DNA of 14,818 nucleotides, taken from assembly GCA_022720335.1 (NCBI GenBank), contig JAIHVJ010000069.1, positions 1-14,818 on the forward strand, read 5' to 3'. The position numbers and the translations under genes were made by a program. The notes under the pieces are model-generated. The model was given only the letters and a program-made list of their open reading frames with translations, was not told where the DNA came from and did not search any database. Below, piece by piece: positions 1-6,162 of the stretch; position 1 is the stretch's first letter, and the number at the start of each line of letters is the position of its first letter. This stretch comes from Collinsella sp. (GTDB lineage Bacteria; Actinomycetota; Coriobacteriia; Coriobacteriales; Coriobacteriaceae).

Positions 1-1657
1 CGCTCTCCCCTGCCGCATCGGCCGCGGCGCGGGCTGCGAGGTCCTCGCGCTTGTAGAGGTAGTAGTCGTAGTCGCCGTCATAGACCGTGACCTTGCCGTC
101 ACGGATGTCGATGATGCGGTTGGCCACGGCACGCACCAGGTGCTCGTCGTGGCTGATCAGCACGATGGTGCCGGGGAAGTTTTGTAGGGCGTTTTCGAGC
201 ATGTCCACCGAGTCGATATCCAGGTGGTTGGTGGGCTCGTCCAGGCACAGGAGCGCCTCGGGGGCCACGAGCATCTTGGCAAGCGCCAGACGCGCCTTTT
301 CGCCGCCGGAGAGGACACGGACCTGCTTCTCGATGGAGTCGTTGTCGCTAAATAGGAAGGCGCCCAGCAGGCTGCGCTGCTGCGGCATGGTCCACTTGGG
401 CGTGACGGTGTCGATCTCTTGCAGGACGGTGTTGGACTCGGTCATGCCCTCGAGCGCGTGCTGGGCGTAGTAGGCCACACCCACGTTGGTGCCCAGGTCG
501 CGGGTGCCGGTGGTGGGCGGTTCCAGGCCGGCGAGGATCTTCATGAGGGTGGACTTGCCGGCGCCGTTGGGGCCGACGAGCGCCACATGCTCGCCGCGGT
601 AGAGCTTGAGGTCGATGTCACTGTAGATGTGCTTGTCGCCGTATGACTTGGAGACGCCCTCGAGGCCCACGACCATATCGCCCGAGCGCGGCGGGTCGGG
701 GAACTTAAAGTCGATATGCTTGTGGCCCTCGGGCAGGATGACGAGCTCCTTCTTGATCTGCTCGATCTTGCGGATACGCTCCTGGGCCTGGGCGGCCTTG
801 GTGGGCTTGTAGCGGAACTTATCGACGAAGACCTGCATGTGGGCGATGTCGCGCTCCTGGGCGGCACGCTTGGCGCGCATCTGCTCAAGGTTGTCCTCGC
901 GCTGCTTGAGGTAGCTGCTGTAGTTGCCGGTGTAGGTGGTCACGCGGCGGTTCTCGAGCGCGGCGACGTGGTCGACGCAGGCGTCCATGAAGGCGCGGTC
1001 GTGGCTGACGATGAGGACGGCGCCGTCGTAGCTGGCGATAAAGCCGCGCAGCCACTGGACACTCTCGAGATCCAGGTGGTTGGTGGGCTCGTCCAGGAGC
1101 AGCAGGTCGGGGTGGCGCAGGAAAAGCTTGGCGAGCGCGATGCGCATCTGCCAGCCGCCGGAAAACTCGGAGCAGGGACGCTCAAAGTCGGTGACCTTAA
1201 AGCCCAGACCGGACAGGATTTTGCGGGCGTTGCTTTCGAGCTCGTAGCCGCCTAGGTGCTCAAAGCGGTCCTGGACCTGGCCGTATTCGTTCAGGAGTGC
1301 GTCGACGTCCTTGCCCTGCTCGGAGAGCTCGGTGATTTGTGCCTGAAGCTCGTTGGCGCGCTCGCCCATGCGGCGGATTTCCTTAGCGGCCGCCATGACC
1401 TCGGCGAGGATGGTGGTGTCCTTATGCTCCAGGTTGGTTTCCTGCTCTAGGTAGCCCACCTGGCAGTCCTTGGCGTACTGGACCTGGCCGGCGTCGGGGC
1501 TGTCGATGCCCATGATGATCTTGAGCATGGTGGTTTTACCGGCGCCGTTGGGACCCACGAGGGCGAAACGCTCGCCGGGGTTGATCTGGAAGGACGCGCC
1601 GCTAAAGAGGACGCGTGCGCCGAAGCTTTTTTCGATCTTGTCGACCAGAAGGATCAT
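1..1657 (-). CDS. ABC-F family ATP-binding protein (3' end outside window)
   Basis: A soluble tandem ATPase of the ABC-F family. These proteins have no membrane domain; they bind the ribosomal E site and relieve stalled translation or protect from ribosome-targeting antibiotics. The 552 visible residues contain two complete nucleotide-binding domains. The first has Walker A GPNGAGKT (residues 35-42), signature FSGGWQMR and Walker B LLLLDEPTNHLD. The second has GPNGAGKS, LSGGEKAR and LLCLDEPTNHLD. A charged, helical linker joins them, as expected for the ABC-F interdomain arm. The duplicated EPTNHLD motif and the SGGWQ/R signature resemble the Bacillus YdiF-like branch. The start is the ATG at 1657, giving MILLVDKIEKSF, preceded by a weak AAGG. 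The reading frame is still open at base 1, so the C-terminus is missing. No separate promoter is obvious; read-through from the tRNA-Ala terminator just upstream is possible. Resistance versus housekeeping role cannot be decided from sequence alone. Confidence 0.93.
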   Translation of the reverse strand, partial: MILLVDKIEKSFGARVLFSGASFQINPGERFALVGPNGAGKTTMLKIIMGIDSPDAGQVQYAKDCQVGYLEQETNLEHKDTTILAEVMAAAKEIRRMGERANELQAQITELSEQGKDVDALLNEYGQVQDRFEHLGGYELESNARKILSGLGFKVTDFERPCSEFSGGWQMRIALAKLFLRHPDLLLLDEPTNHLDLESVQWLRGFIASYDGAVLIVSHDRAFMDACVDHVAALENRRVTTYTGNYSSYLKQREDNLEQMRAKRAAQERDIAHMQVFVDKFRYKPTKAAQAQERIRKIEQIKKELVILPEGHKHIDFKFPDPPRSGDMVVGLEGVSKSYGDKHIYSDIDLKLYRGEHVALVGPNGAGKSTLMKILAGLEPPTTGTRDLGTNVGVAYYAQHALEGMTESNTVLQEIDTVTPKWTMPQQRSLLGAFLFSDNDSIEKQVRVLSGGEKARLALAKMLVAPEALLCLDEPTNHLDIDSVDMLENALQNFPGTIVLISHDEHLVRAVANRIIDIRDGKVTVYDGDYDYYLYKREDLAARAAADAAGES

Positions 1658-1693
1658 GGTGCCGCCTTTGACCTTGTGTGCCTATATGAAAAA

Positions 1694-1717
1694 AGGCCCC
1701 AACTTGCGTTGGAGCCT
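1694..1717 (-). terminator. Rho-independent terminator of tRNA-Ala copy 1
   Basis: On the minus strand a 10-bp stem (one C·A mismatch, 4-nt loop GCAA) is followed directly by six T (1694-1689). It lies downstream of the tRNA-Ala gene and upstream of the ABC-F start. Confidence 0.85.
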
Positions 1718-1732
1718 CATTCAATGCTCGGG

Positions 1733-1805
1733 TGGAGACGAGGGGAATCGAACCCCTGACCTCTTGACTGCCAGTCAAGCGCTCTCCCAGCTGAGCTACG
1801 CCCCC
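1733..1805 (-). tRNA. tRNA-Ala(GGC), copy 1
   Basis: The minus strand folds into a full cloverleaf. The acceptor stem is GGGGGCG/CGTCTCC. The anticodon stem CTTGA/TCAAG encloses loop CTGGCAG, giving anticodon GGC (Ala). The T-arm is AGGGG-TTCGATT-CCCCT and the discriminator is A. The 3' CCA is not encoded; the genome reads ACCC. A promoter and a terminator flank it. Confidence 0.95.
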
Positions 1806-1817
1806 GTGCGAAGAAGT

Positions 1818-1846
1818 ACTATACGGGAACTCGGACGGCGATGCAA
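1818..1846 (-). promoter_or_regulatory. Promoter of tRNA-Ala copy 1
   Basis: On the minus strand, -35 TTGCAT (1841-1846) and -10 TATAGT (1818-1823) are separated by 17 bp, with 12 bp between the -10 and the tRNA 5' end. Confidence 0.8.
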
Positions 1847-1945
1847 GGACAATTTTGGAAAAACTTTCGCCGGCGCATCCCGCGCGGTAGCCCCAAGGCG
1901 TCCAGAAGCGGGCAACCTGGCCGCTTGCTGGCAGATATTGTTGCC

Positions 1946-1984
1946 TTTAAAAGCAAACAGGCCAGACAAATTGCCTGGCCTGTT
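1946..1984 (-). terminator. Rho-independent terminator of the CAU tRNA
   Basis: A perfect 10-bp stem (1956-1965 with 1975-1984, 9-nt loop) is followed on the minus strand by a T-rich tract TTTGCTTTT. It lies 12 bp downstream of the tRNA 3' end. Confidence 0.85.
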
Positions 1985-1995
1985 GAAAAACCTGG

Positions 1996-2068
1996 TGGGC
2001 CCTCCGGGATTCGAACCCAGAACCCAGGGATTATGAGTCCCCTGCGCTAACCGTTGCGCCAAGAGCCC
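1996..2068 (-). tRNA. tRNA with CAU anticodon (Ile2 or elongator Met)
   Basis: On the minus strand the acceptor stem GGGCTCT pairs with AGGGCCC and the discriminator is A. The anticodon loop CTCATAA gives CAU. The anticodon arm GGGGA/TCCCT and the T-arm with GGTTCGAATCC are well formed. CCA is not encoded (ACC then A/G context). The bases around the anticodon stem (GCAGGxGACTCATAATC) resemble the E. coli Ile2 tRNA, whose C34 becomes lysidine, but elongator Met has the same loop. The first acceptor pair is G-C, so it is not initiator fMet. A tilS-dependence model or a covariance search would decide the identity. Confidence 0.88.
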
Positions 2069-2131
2069 TTGTAAGTGATGAACTCGCACAGCCTTAGTAA
2101 AGACAATCTTGACAGTTCGCCACGTCGAAAA

Positions 2132-2160
2132 ATACTACCATGCGATTGATGCTCATTCAA
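2132..2160 (-). promoter_or_regulatory. Promoter likely driving the CAU tRNA
   Basis: On the minus strand, -35 TTGAAT (2155-2160) and -10 TAGTAT (2132-2137) are separated by exactly 17 bp. A start near 2125 would leave a leader of about 55 nt before the tRNA, plausible for a processed precursor. Confidence 0.55.
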
Positions 2161-2215
2161 CGCACGATCTTTCTCGTGGTCTTCGAGCGAAGTAGTATTT
2201 GACTGATATGAAAAA

Positions 2216-2239
2216 AGGCCCCAACTTGCGTTGGAGCCT
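2216..2239 (-). terminator. Rho-independent terminator of tRNA-Ala copy 2
   Basis: Same hairpin and T-tract as at 1694-1717, 522 bp further on; it isolates this tRNA from the CAU tRNA unit downstream. Confidence 0.85.
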
Positions 2240-2254
2240 CATTCAATGCTCGGG

Positions 2255-2327
2255 TGGAGACGAGGGGGATCGAACCCCTGACCTCTTGACTGCCAGTCAA
2301 GCGCTCTCCCAGCTGAGCTACGCCCCC
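2255..2327 (-). tRNA. tRNA-Ala(GGC), copy 2
   Basis: Same cloverleaf as copy 1, with anticodon GGC. It differs by one base in the T-loop (TTCGATC instead of TTCGATT), a position that does not disturb any stem. CCA is not encoded. Confidence 0.95.
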
Positions 2328-2339
2328 GTGCGAAGAAGT

Positions 2340-2368
2340 ACTATACGGGAACTCGCACGGCGATGCAA
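2340..2368 (-). promoter_or_regulatory. Promoter of tRNA-Ala copy 2
   Basis: -35 TTGCAT (2363-2368), 17-bp spacer and -10 TATAGT (2340-2345) on the minus strand. Identical to copy 1 except for one base in the spacer. Confidence 0.8.
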
Positions 2369-2451
2369 GGACAATTTTGGAAAAACTTTCGCGGGTGCCG
2401 CTCTGAACGGCTTGCCTAGGTCCGGTCGTGACCCTTCCCGTCCTGCCTACG

Positions 2452-2607
2452 TCAAAACTATGCCGGTTTACTACGATGAATCCGGGCTGTGCGACCACAC
2501 TTGACTTTTAGCGAAATTGCCAAGCGTTCTACCTGCTGTTTTGTAAGCGGCAAATTTGGCGTGCTCGGTGGTCATCGATTCATCGTAGTAAACCGGCATA
2601 GTTTTGA
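2452..2607. repeat. Inverted-repeat element: 31-bp perfect arms around a 94-bp core
   Basis: Arms 2452-2482 and 2577-2607 are perfect reverse complements (key bases ACTATGCCGGTTTAC), separated by 2483-2576. The core has no credible ORF. The element lies between the tRNA cluster and the 3' end of the DUF559-like gene. The architecture resembles a MITE or other non-autonomous palindromic element; it could also act as a large hairpin terminator, though no T-run follows either arm. Region 2393-2451 shows nothing else recognisable. Confidence 0.85.
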
Positions 2608-2662
2608 AGTGACAGAACAGACAGATGCCCTCGCGAGGCCCAAATTGACGCGTACGGATATG

Positions 2663-3808
2663 CTACATGCCTATTTCGAGCCAGTTGGAAAGCACGTTGG
2701 CGCGTAGTCTAGTTTCTGCGCGCCGCATCGCCTTAGTTTTTGGCTTGTAGTTCAGCCCCAAGCGATCGCACACACTGTGAATGATGGTATCAAGTTGATT
2801 GTGATCATTGAGCATGTCATGGGTTACTAGAATTACGTCGTATCCCATGCTTTGCAAGGCGGTCATTCGAGTGGCATCGTGGTCGAGCACTGCGCCCGAG
2901 CCGTGAACCACCTCTCCCTGAATTTCGATGATAACGGCCTTCATCGTTATTGGGTTTACTATCACGATGTCGCCGTAGCACTCTTTCTGACCTGCTATCT
3001 GTCGGGCCGAAACTGATAGCGGCGTTAGATCATTGACGTAAATGTTATTGAATCCTGCTCCACCCTGTCGCCTTGGTTGACTGAGCAACATGATCCCGGC
3101 CACCTCAAGCGGAGACGCAGCGACACCAATTACTTGCTGGGCGGCCTCGTAGAATTGCCTCCCCCACATTTCACTCTTTACCCTAGCTGCGAATCTCTGC
3201 AATTCTTCAATCTCAATGAGGGGTTTTCTCATCCAGAGCGATGTTCCCTTCCCTCTCTCTTTATTGTTTTCTTCCCCTCCCTGGTGGCACATTTCGTCGC
3301 TCTTTGGCTGTGCGGTTGCATAGACGCGCTTCCAGGGTGGCTCATCCTGGGCCTCATCAAGCTCAAATAACTTTTCGGTGCTAGGGCACGCTTCATCCGA
3401 ACTTGCCAGTTCAAGGGCAAGTTCGGATGAAGCAGATGGCTTGAAAATGGAGAACCAGCCACAGAATTCGTACATTGCTAGCACCAAGTCACTATGAGAT
3501 ATGTTGCGCGTCATGGTGAATAGCGTATTGAGCGGATCTGAAACACTGAAGCCCATACCGGTATCGATGGATATATTGTCTGCATAAGCCTCATTCCATC
3601 GAATGGTGTGTCGCAGATCGGAATGTAAGTTACTTCGTGTTGATGCTGCCGTGATAATTGGAGCCTTGAGAACGTCGACCACGAAGGGCGACTGGGATAA
3701 GGCTCGCCAACCGTCTTCGGAGTTGGGCAGGCGTGGATAGAGGTCGCGCACCTGGGGCGGGCAGCGCCAGTAGCGGAATGCGGTGTTTGCGCAGACGATC
3801 TCGTCCAT
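2663..3808 (-). CDS. DUF559/Vsr-like nuclease-fold protein, possibly AbiEi-like N-terminus
   Basis: A 381-residue cytoplasmic protein without signal or membrane segment. Residues 279-330 fit the DUF559/Vsr-type PD-(D/E)XK pattern: GDIVIV, then IIEIQGE, H302, an acidic cluster D309/D311, R314, and GYDVILVT (322-329). The usual lysine of the ExK motif is replaced by Q297, so catalysis is uncertain. The N-terminal part, with CANTAFRYWRCPPQVRDLYP near residues 6-25, resembles the short N-terminal segment of AbiEi-like proteins I associate with Coriobacteriia. This is a recollection of family style, not a database match. The linker at 120-195 is low-complexity and contains a stretch encoded by a perfect DNA hairpin (residues 126-140). 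The ATG at 3808 is preceded by a strong GGGGAG. It is monocistronic; tRNA-Val lies upstream in the opposite direction. A role in defence or DNA repair is only inferred. Confidence 0.6.
   Translation of the reverse strand: MDEIVCANTAFRYWRCPPQVRDLYPRLPNSEDGWRALSQSPFVVDVLKAPIITAASTRSNLHSDLRHTIRWNEAYADNISIDTGMGFSVSDPLNTLFTMTRNISHSDLVLAMYEFCGWFSIFKPSASSELALELASSDEACPSTEKLFELDEAQDEPPWKRVYATAQPKSDEMCHQGGEENNKERGKGTSLWMRKPLIEIEELQRFAARVKSEMWGRQFYEAAQQVIGVAASPLEVAGIMLLSQPRRQGGAGFNNIYVNDLTPLSVSARQIAGQKECYGDIVIVNPITMKAVIIEIQGEVVHGSGAVLDHDATRMTALQSMGYDVILVTHDMLNDHNQLDTIIHSVCDRLGLNYKPKTKAMRRAETRLRANVLSNWLEIGM
3390..3433. repeat. 18-bp perfect inverted repeat inside the DUF559-like gene
   Basis: Arms 3390-3407 and 3416-3433 are perfect complements with an 8-nt loop (3408-3415). 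The palindrome keeps the reading frame and encodes the quasi-symmetric peptide ASSELALELASSDEA in the variable linker. Confidence 0.9.
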
Positions 3809-3860
3809 GTTGGTCTCCCCTGGGATTGGCCGCAGGCTGTGCGGGTTGCGGGTGAGGCCG

Positions 3861-3888
3861 ATTATCTATGGGGCCATCATGCGGGTAA
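3861..3888 (-). promoter_or_regulatory. Possible promoter of the DUF559-like gene
   Basis: On the minus strand, TTACCC (3883-3888), 16 bp, GATAAT (3861-3866). The -35 is weak. A GGGGAG ribosome binding site then precedes the ATG at 3808 by six bases. Confidence 0.4.
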
Positions 3889-4159
3889 GTTCCGGAAGCT
3901 GACCAAACACTGACCAAAAGCTAGACGGGTTTTGCTAAATGGTAGAAGCATGTAGTAAAACCGCAGGTGTTTGCTTAGAGCTTGAGGTCCCTGTCTCCAC
4001 AATTGCTTGCTAATTGAGTGAATAATTCAACTAATGAGCGTAATCATTTTGGGGAAAACGTTCGATGACGTCAGCAGGGTGGATATGCGTTAAAAGCTGG
4101 ATGTAGCCAACGAGTGGTCGCGAATGGCCGTGAATTTAAAAGCGAGGACAAAAAAGTTC
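3889..4159. other. Intergenic stretch without recognisable gene
   Basis: Part of the 401-bp gap between the DUF559-like gene and tRNA-Val. I see a short direct repeat (ACTGACCAAA-like, 3900-3919) and small palindromes (around 4018-4030 and TGACGTCA near 4065), but no ORF with a ribosome binding site and no RNA fold I can support. Confidence 0.5.
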
Positions 4160-4188
4160 TTGGAAAACCGAGCGGAGCTATGTTAGTA
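4160..4188 (+). promoter_or_regulatory. Promoter of tRNA-Val
   Basis: TTGGAA (4160-4165), 17 bp, TTAGTA (4183-4188); with an 18-bp spacer the -10 would read TAGTAT. The tRNA starts about 21 bp downstream. Confidence 0.65.
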
Positions 4189-4209
4189 TCTCTTTTGCCG
4201 AAAGGCGAC

Positions 4210-4284
4210 GGGCGATTGGCTCAGGGGTAGAGCATATCCTTCACACGGATGGGGTCACAAGTTCGAATCTTGTATCGCCCACCA
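4210..4284 (+). tRNA. tRNA-Val(CAC)
   Basis: Acceptor stem GGGCGAT/ATCGCCC; anticodon stem TATCC/GGATG with loop TTCACAC, giving anticodon CAC (Val). The T-arm contains GTTCGAATC, the discriminator is A, and CCA is encoded at 4282-4284. In this it differs from the three minus-strand tRNAs, which lack encoded CCA. tRNA 3' ends are common integration sites, but I see no second copy of its 3' end in the window. Confidence 0.95.
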
Positions 4285-4294
4285 TCTAAAGATC

Positions 4295-4330
4295 AGGTCA
4301 GAGGTTTTTCCTCTGGCCTATTTTATTTTT
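4295..4330 (+). terminator. Rho-independent terminator of tRNA-Val
   Basis: Stem 4295-4304 with 4310-4319 (10 bp, one G·T), loop TTTTT, followed by ATTTTATTTTT. Confidence 0.9.
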
Positions 4331-4340
4331 GAAACTGAAA

Positions 4341-4391
4341 CCAAGAGTGATTCTAAAAATAAATTGGTGCTACCAGAATCACTATTCTTGG
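4341..4391. repeat. Imperfect inverted repeat downstream of tRNA-Val
   Basis: AGTGATTCT (4346-4354) pairs perfectly with 4375-4383, and the stem is extended outward by CCAAGA/TCTTGG with a 3-nt bulge. There is no T-run on either strand, so it is not an ordinary terminator. It could be a structured RNA, a recombination site or an operator. Confidence 0.6.
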
Positions 4392-4512
4392 CAAGAGCGT
4401 ACGCAAGGTTGCCAGACGAGGTCTTCGATGCTACGGTGTAACGTTTTTGCGAGCGCCAATGCCGAGGATACCGAATTCTCATAGCGTCTAGTTCATCACT
4501 CCGCCCACTGTC

Positions 4513-5037
4513 CTAAATAAACTCTCCCGTCTCCGGGTCTACGAAGTCCGCGAGCTTTATCTTTCCGTAGAAGCCGCTTCCCTTGTACTTTCCTGCATAG
4601 GTCTCAGAGTCGAACTTGAACGAAATGTTATAAAGCTTTCCTGTCTTTGTCTTCCTGATCAGCCCGTTTTCCAGCATGTAGCTCAGTACCCTCTTATGGC
4701 TTTCTCTGTCGTTACCGTTTAGGTAAAAGCAGCAGACACCTTGTTTCGAGCCCGCCGCGATGAGCGTTTCGGGATTCGAGTATTTGGCCTCTACGACGAC
4801 GCCGTCAAGAACTGCGGTTTCGACAATGTCGTCCATGAGGGCCGTTTTGAAAGGAGAGAAGAAGAACATCCATTTGCCGCATTGGACGGGATCTATGTTG
4901 TGGATTCGTTCCTTATTGATAAACCAAATCCATGAGAACGATTTGACCCTGGCAATCGAGCGAGATTCGTTAAGAAGCGTTTCTTCGACGGACGGCGTTA
5001 ATTCCTCGTTGTTGCCTGTGTTATTTGAGCTTGTCAT
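4513..5037 (-). CDS. Bles03-like ('putative phosphothreonine lyase domain') protein
   Basis: A 174-residue soluble protein. After a Ser/Asn/Glu-rich leader (1-25) it shows the landmarks I know from bacterial proteins annotated as 'putative phosphothreonine lyase domain-containing' (DUF1917/Bles03 fold): WIWF (37-40), GKWMFFF (54-60), an AKxS segment (84-87), a hydrophobic strand VCCFYLNGND (101-110), a helix ending LENGLI, and a final ISFKFDSETYAGKY (138-151). The charged pair K/D-T-x-AGKY fits the family's C-terminus. The enzymatic name is historical and no activity should be assumed. It is the second gene of an operon, 23 bp downstream of the GIY-YIG gene, which suggests joint function. Start: ATG at 5037. 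A divergent family assignment or an unrelated alpha/beta fold remains possible. Confidence 0.55.
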   Translation of the reverse strand: MTSSNNTGNNEELTPSVEETLLNESRSIARVKSFSWIWFINKERIHNIDPVQCGKWMFFFSPFKTALMDDIVETAVLDGVVVEAKYSNPETLIAAGSKQGVCCFYLNGNDRESHKRVLSYMLENGLIRKTKTGKLYNISFKFDSETYAGKYKGSGFYGKIKLADFVDPETGEFI

Positions 5038-5060
5038 TGCATTTATCCTAACATTCGCCC

Positions 5061-5651
5061 TTAATAAAGCTCCTCGCCAGCAGCCTCAAGCGCTTGTATC
5101 GCTGCACGTTTGAGCTCATTGAGACTTTCGTAGCCGCTTTCTGACAGCGGGACTATGCGCACGCTGAATGAGTCGCCGTACTTGTAGTCGGCATACACAT
5201 CGCAATTGCCCCTACCGAGAAACTGTATAGCCGCCCGGTCAATCGCTTTTGCGCTTTGGCCTACGTAGTACAGATCTTTGGTTGCATTATGGACAATGAA
5301 GATGCCAGTAATTTCGCCTTGCTGTGTCAGGGCCTTTCGCTGAGACATAAACTCATCGGCGCTCGCAGCGATTTGAGGATCATCTTCCAGGAGCGATTGG
5401 CGTAGTTTAAGAAGCGCTTCTTGCTGCTTCGAGGCGATCAAGATAATTAGGAGGCCATCCAAAAACAAGAACAAGCCGAAAAATATTAAGGGGAAAGACG
5501 GCACGCGATTTACTCCAACGCTGAGTAGCCAAGCTATAAATGGGCTGCCAAGAGTAAATATAAGCCCGTTAACGCAAATGACCTTCCCTGCCTGAATTTG
5601 CCTTCTTGGAGGGGCCGAAGCGACGGTTTTAATTTGATAGTAGTTTCTCAT
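5061..5651 (-). CDS. Membrane-anchored GIY-YIG domain protein
   Basis: A 196-residue protein with two predicted membrane helices near residues 25-47 and 51-73, a helical linker (75-110), and a C-terminal GIY-YIG domain facing the cytoplasm. The domain's signatures are GIF (116-118) and YYVG (128-131), followed by QSAKAIDRA, a GRGNCDVYADYKYGD strip (146-160), and a candidate metal-binding glutamate E179 in LNELKRAA. GIY to GIF and YIG to YVG are tolerated variants in this superfamily. I recall the DVYADYKYGD segment from a Firmicutes/Actinobacteria GIY-YIG family on mobile DNA. The basic residues that catalysis would need are R139 and R147; neither can be proven here. First gene of a two-gene operon with the Bles03-like protein. 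The ATG at 5651 follows TTGGAGACC, a leader element shared with the DUF559-like gene. Membrane tethering of a nuclease fold is unusual and suggests a sensor or defence role. Confidence 0.75.
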   Translation of the reverse strand: MRNYYQIKTVASAPPRRQIQAGKVICVNGLIFTLGSPFIAWLLSVGVNRVPSFPLIFFGLFLFLDGLLIILIASKQQEALLKLRQSLLEDDPQIAASADEFMSQRKALTQQGEITGIFIVHNATKDLYYVGQSAKAIDRAAIQFLGRGNCDVYADYKYGDSFSVRIVPLSESGYESLNELKRAAIQALEAAGEELY

Positions 5652-5682
5652 GGTTGGTCTCCAACGATGTAGGCAATTGGGT

Positions 5683-5721
5683 CCAAATGGAGCTTTATAA
5701 ATGGCAGCATTTGGATTGCAA
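5683..5721 (-). promoter_or_regulatory. Promoter and possible operator of the GIY-YIG operon
   Basis: On the minus strand, -35 TTGCAA (5716-5721), 16 bp, -10 TATAAA (5694-5699). A 7-bp inverted repeat, CCAAATG (5683-5689) and CATTTGG (5708-5714), brackets the -10 and could be an operator. Confidence 0.5.
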
Positions 5722-5916
5722 TTATCTTATCGCTCGATCAGATGAAGAGTAAGGTTCAACATCGGCAACGGGTTGTGAAGCTATCAAGCACAGCTAAAAA
5801 GTGCCGTCGCAGCTATAGCCGATACACCCCAATCTCTAAGAAATTGATTCAGTAGTAGGCTAAAGACTTCTGCAGTAGCTGCATTCACCCCTCCCCTGGT
5901 CTCGCTTTAACGGGCC

Positions 5917-6162
5917 TTAGCAGCGATATGCGGCAGCCAGGAGTGCTGTTCCAAGAAGGAAAAGCATTAAGGAAGCGGCTATCCAGTTGTTGTCGGCGGT
6001 CTTGGGGAGCGTCTCTGCGGTCGCAGTGGTGGCTCTTGGCTTGGAGGATGCGGGCAGCGAGTCTTGGTCATCGTGGTCTTGGTCGTTATGTTTGTCTTGG
6101 GCGACGTTGCCGTTAAGCTCCAGGTGGTCAGCATCGGTCCAGGCCCAGCTGGTGTCCGACAC
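5917..6162 (-). pseudogene. Internally deleted remnant of an LPXTG surface protein
   Basis: An 81-residue frame that begins with SWAWTDADHLELNG, the same sequence found about residues 40-55 of the two full-length surface proteins in this window, then jumps after about 15 residues to the cell-wall sorting region: LPKTA (52-56), a hydrophobic helix NWIAASLMLFLLGTALLAAA and the tail YRC. The beta-helix body, most of the Thr-rich stalk and the signal peptide are missing. The only starts are GTG or internal, without a ribosome binding site. Sequence upstream of it (to about 6188) also aligns in part to the pre-TDADH region but in a broken frame. The sorting motif has Gly changed to Ala by one base (GGC to GCC), which would prevent normal sortase cleavage. 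I read it as a gene-decay remnant, not a functional small protein. Confidence 0.75.

Larger units (their letters stand above)
1684..1870. repeat. Direct duplication, copy 1 (187 bp, promoter-tRNA-Ala-terminator)
   Basis: Identical to 2206-2392 except at two positions (1746/2268 in the tRNA T-loop and 1834/2356 in the promoter spacer). Both ends stop abruptly. Spacing between copies is 522 bp, and the CAU tRNA sits between them. Confidence 0.95.
2206..2392. repeat. Direct duplication, copy 2 (187 bp, promoter-tRNA-Ala-terminator)
   Basis: Second copy of 1684-1870, with two substitutions and no indels. It carries its own -35/-10, tRNA-Ala and terminator. Confidence 0.95.

Noticed and set aside
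87..1450. Several long plus-strand frames opposite the ABC-F gene
   Set aside because: Shadow frames caused by high GC. The minus-strand frame holds all ABC-F motifs without interruption.
2109..2138. Plus-strand TTGACA with a possible -10 between the tRNAs
   Set aside because: The -10 is poor (ATACTA or TACTAC) and there is no plus-strand gene for it to serve; the overlapping minus-strand promoter is better.
1470..2498. ORFs over the tRNA region, such as frames reading GDEGNRTPDLLTASQALSQL and GGVAQLGERLTGSQEVRGS
   Set aside because: These are well-known artefact translations of tRNA genes. The underlying sequence folds as complete tRNA-Ala and CAU tRNA cloverleafs with promoters and terminators.
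4210..4284. Attachment site of an integrated element at tRNA-Val
   Set aside because: Plausible by location, but no integrase and no second copy of the tRNA 3' end is visible in the window.
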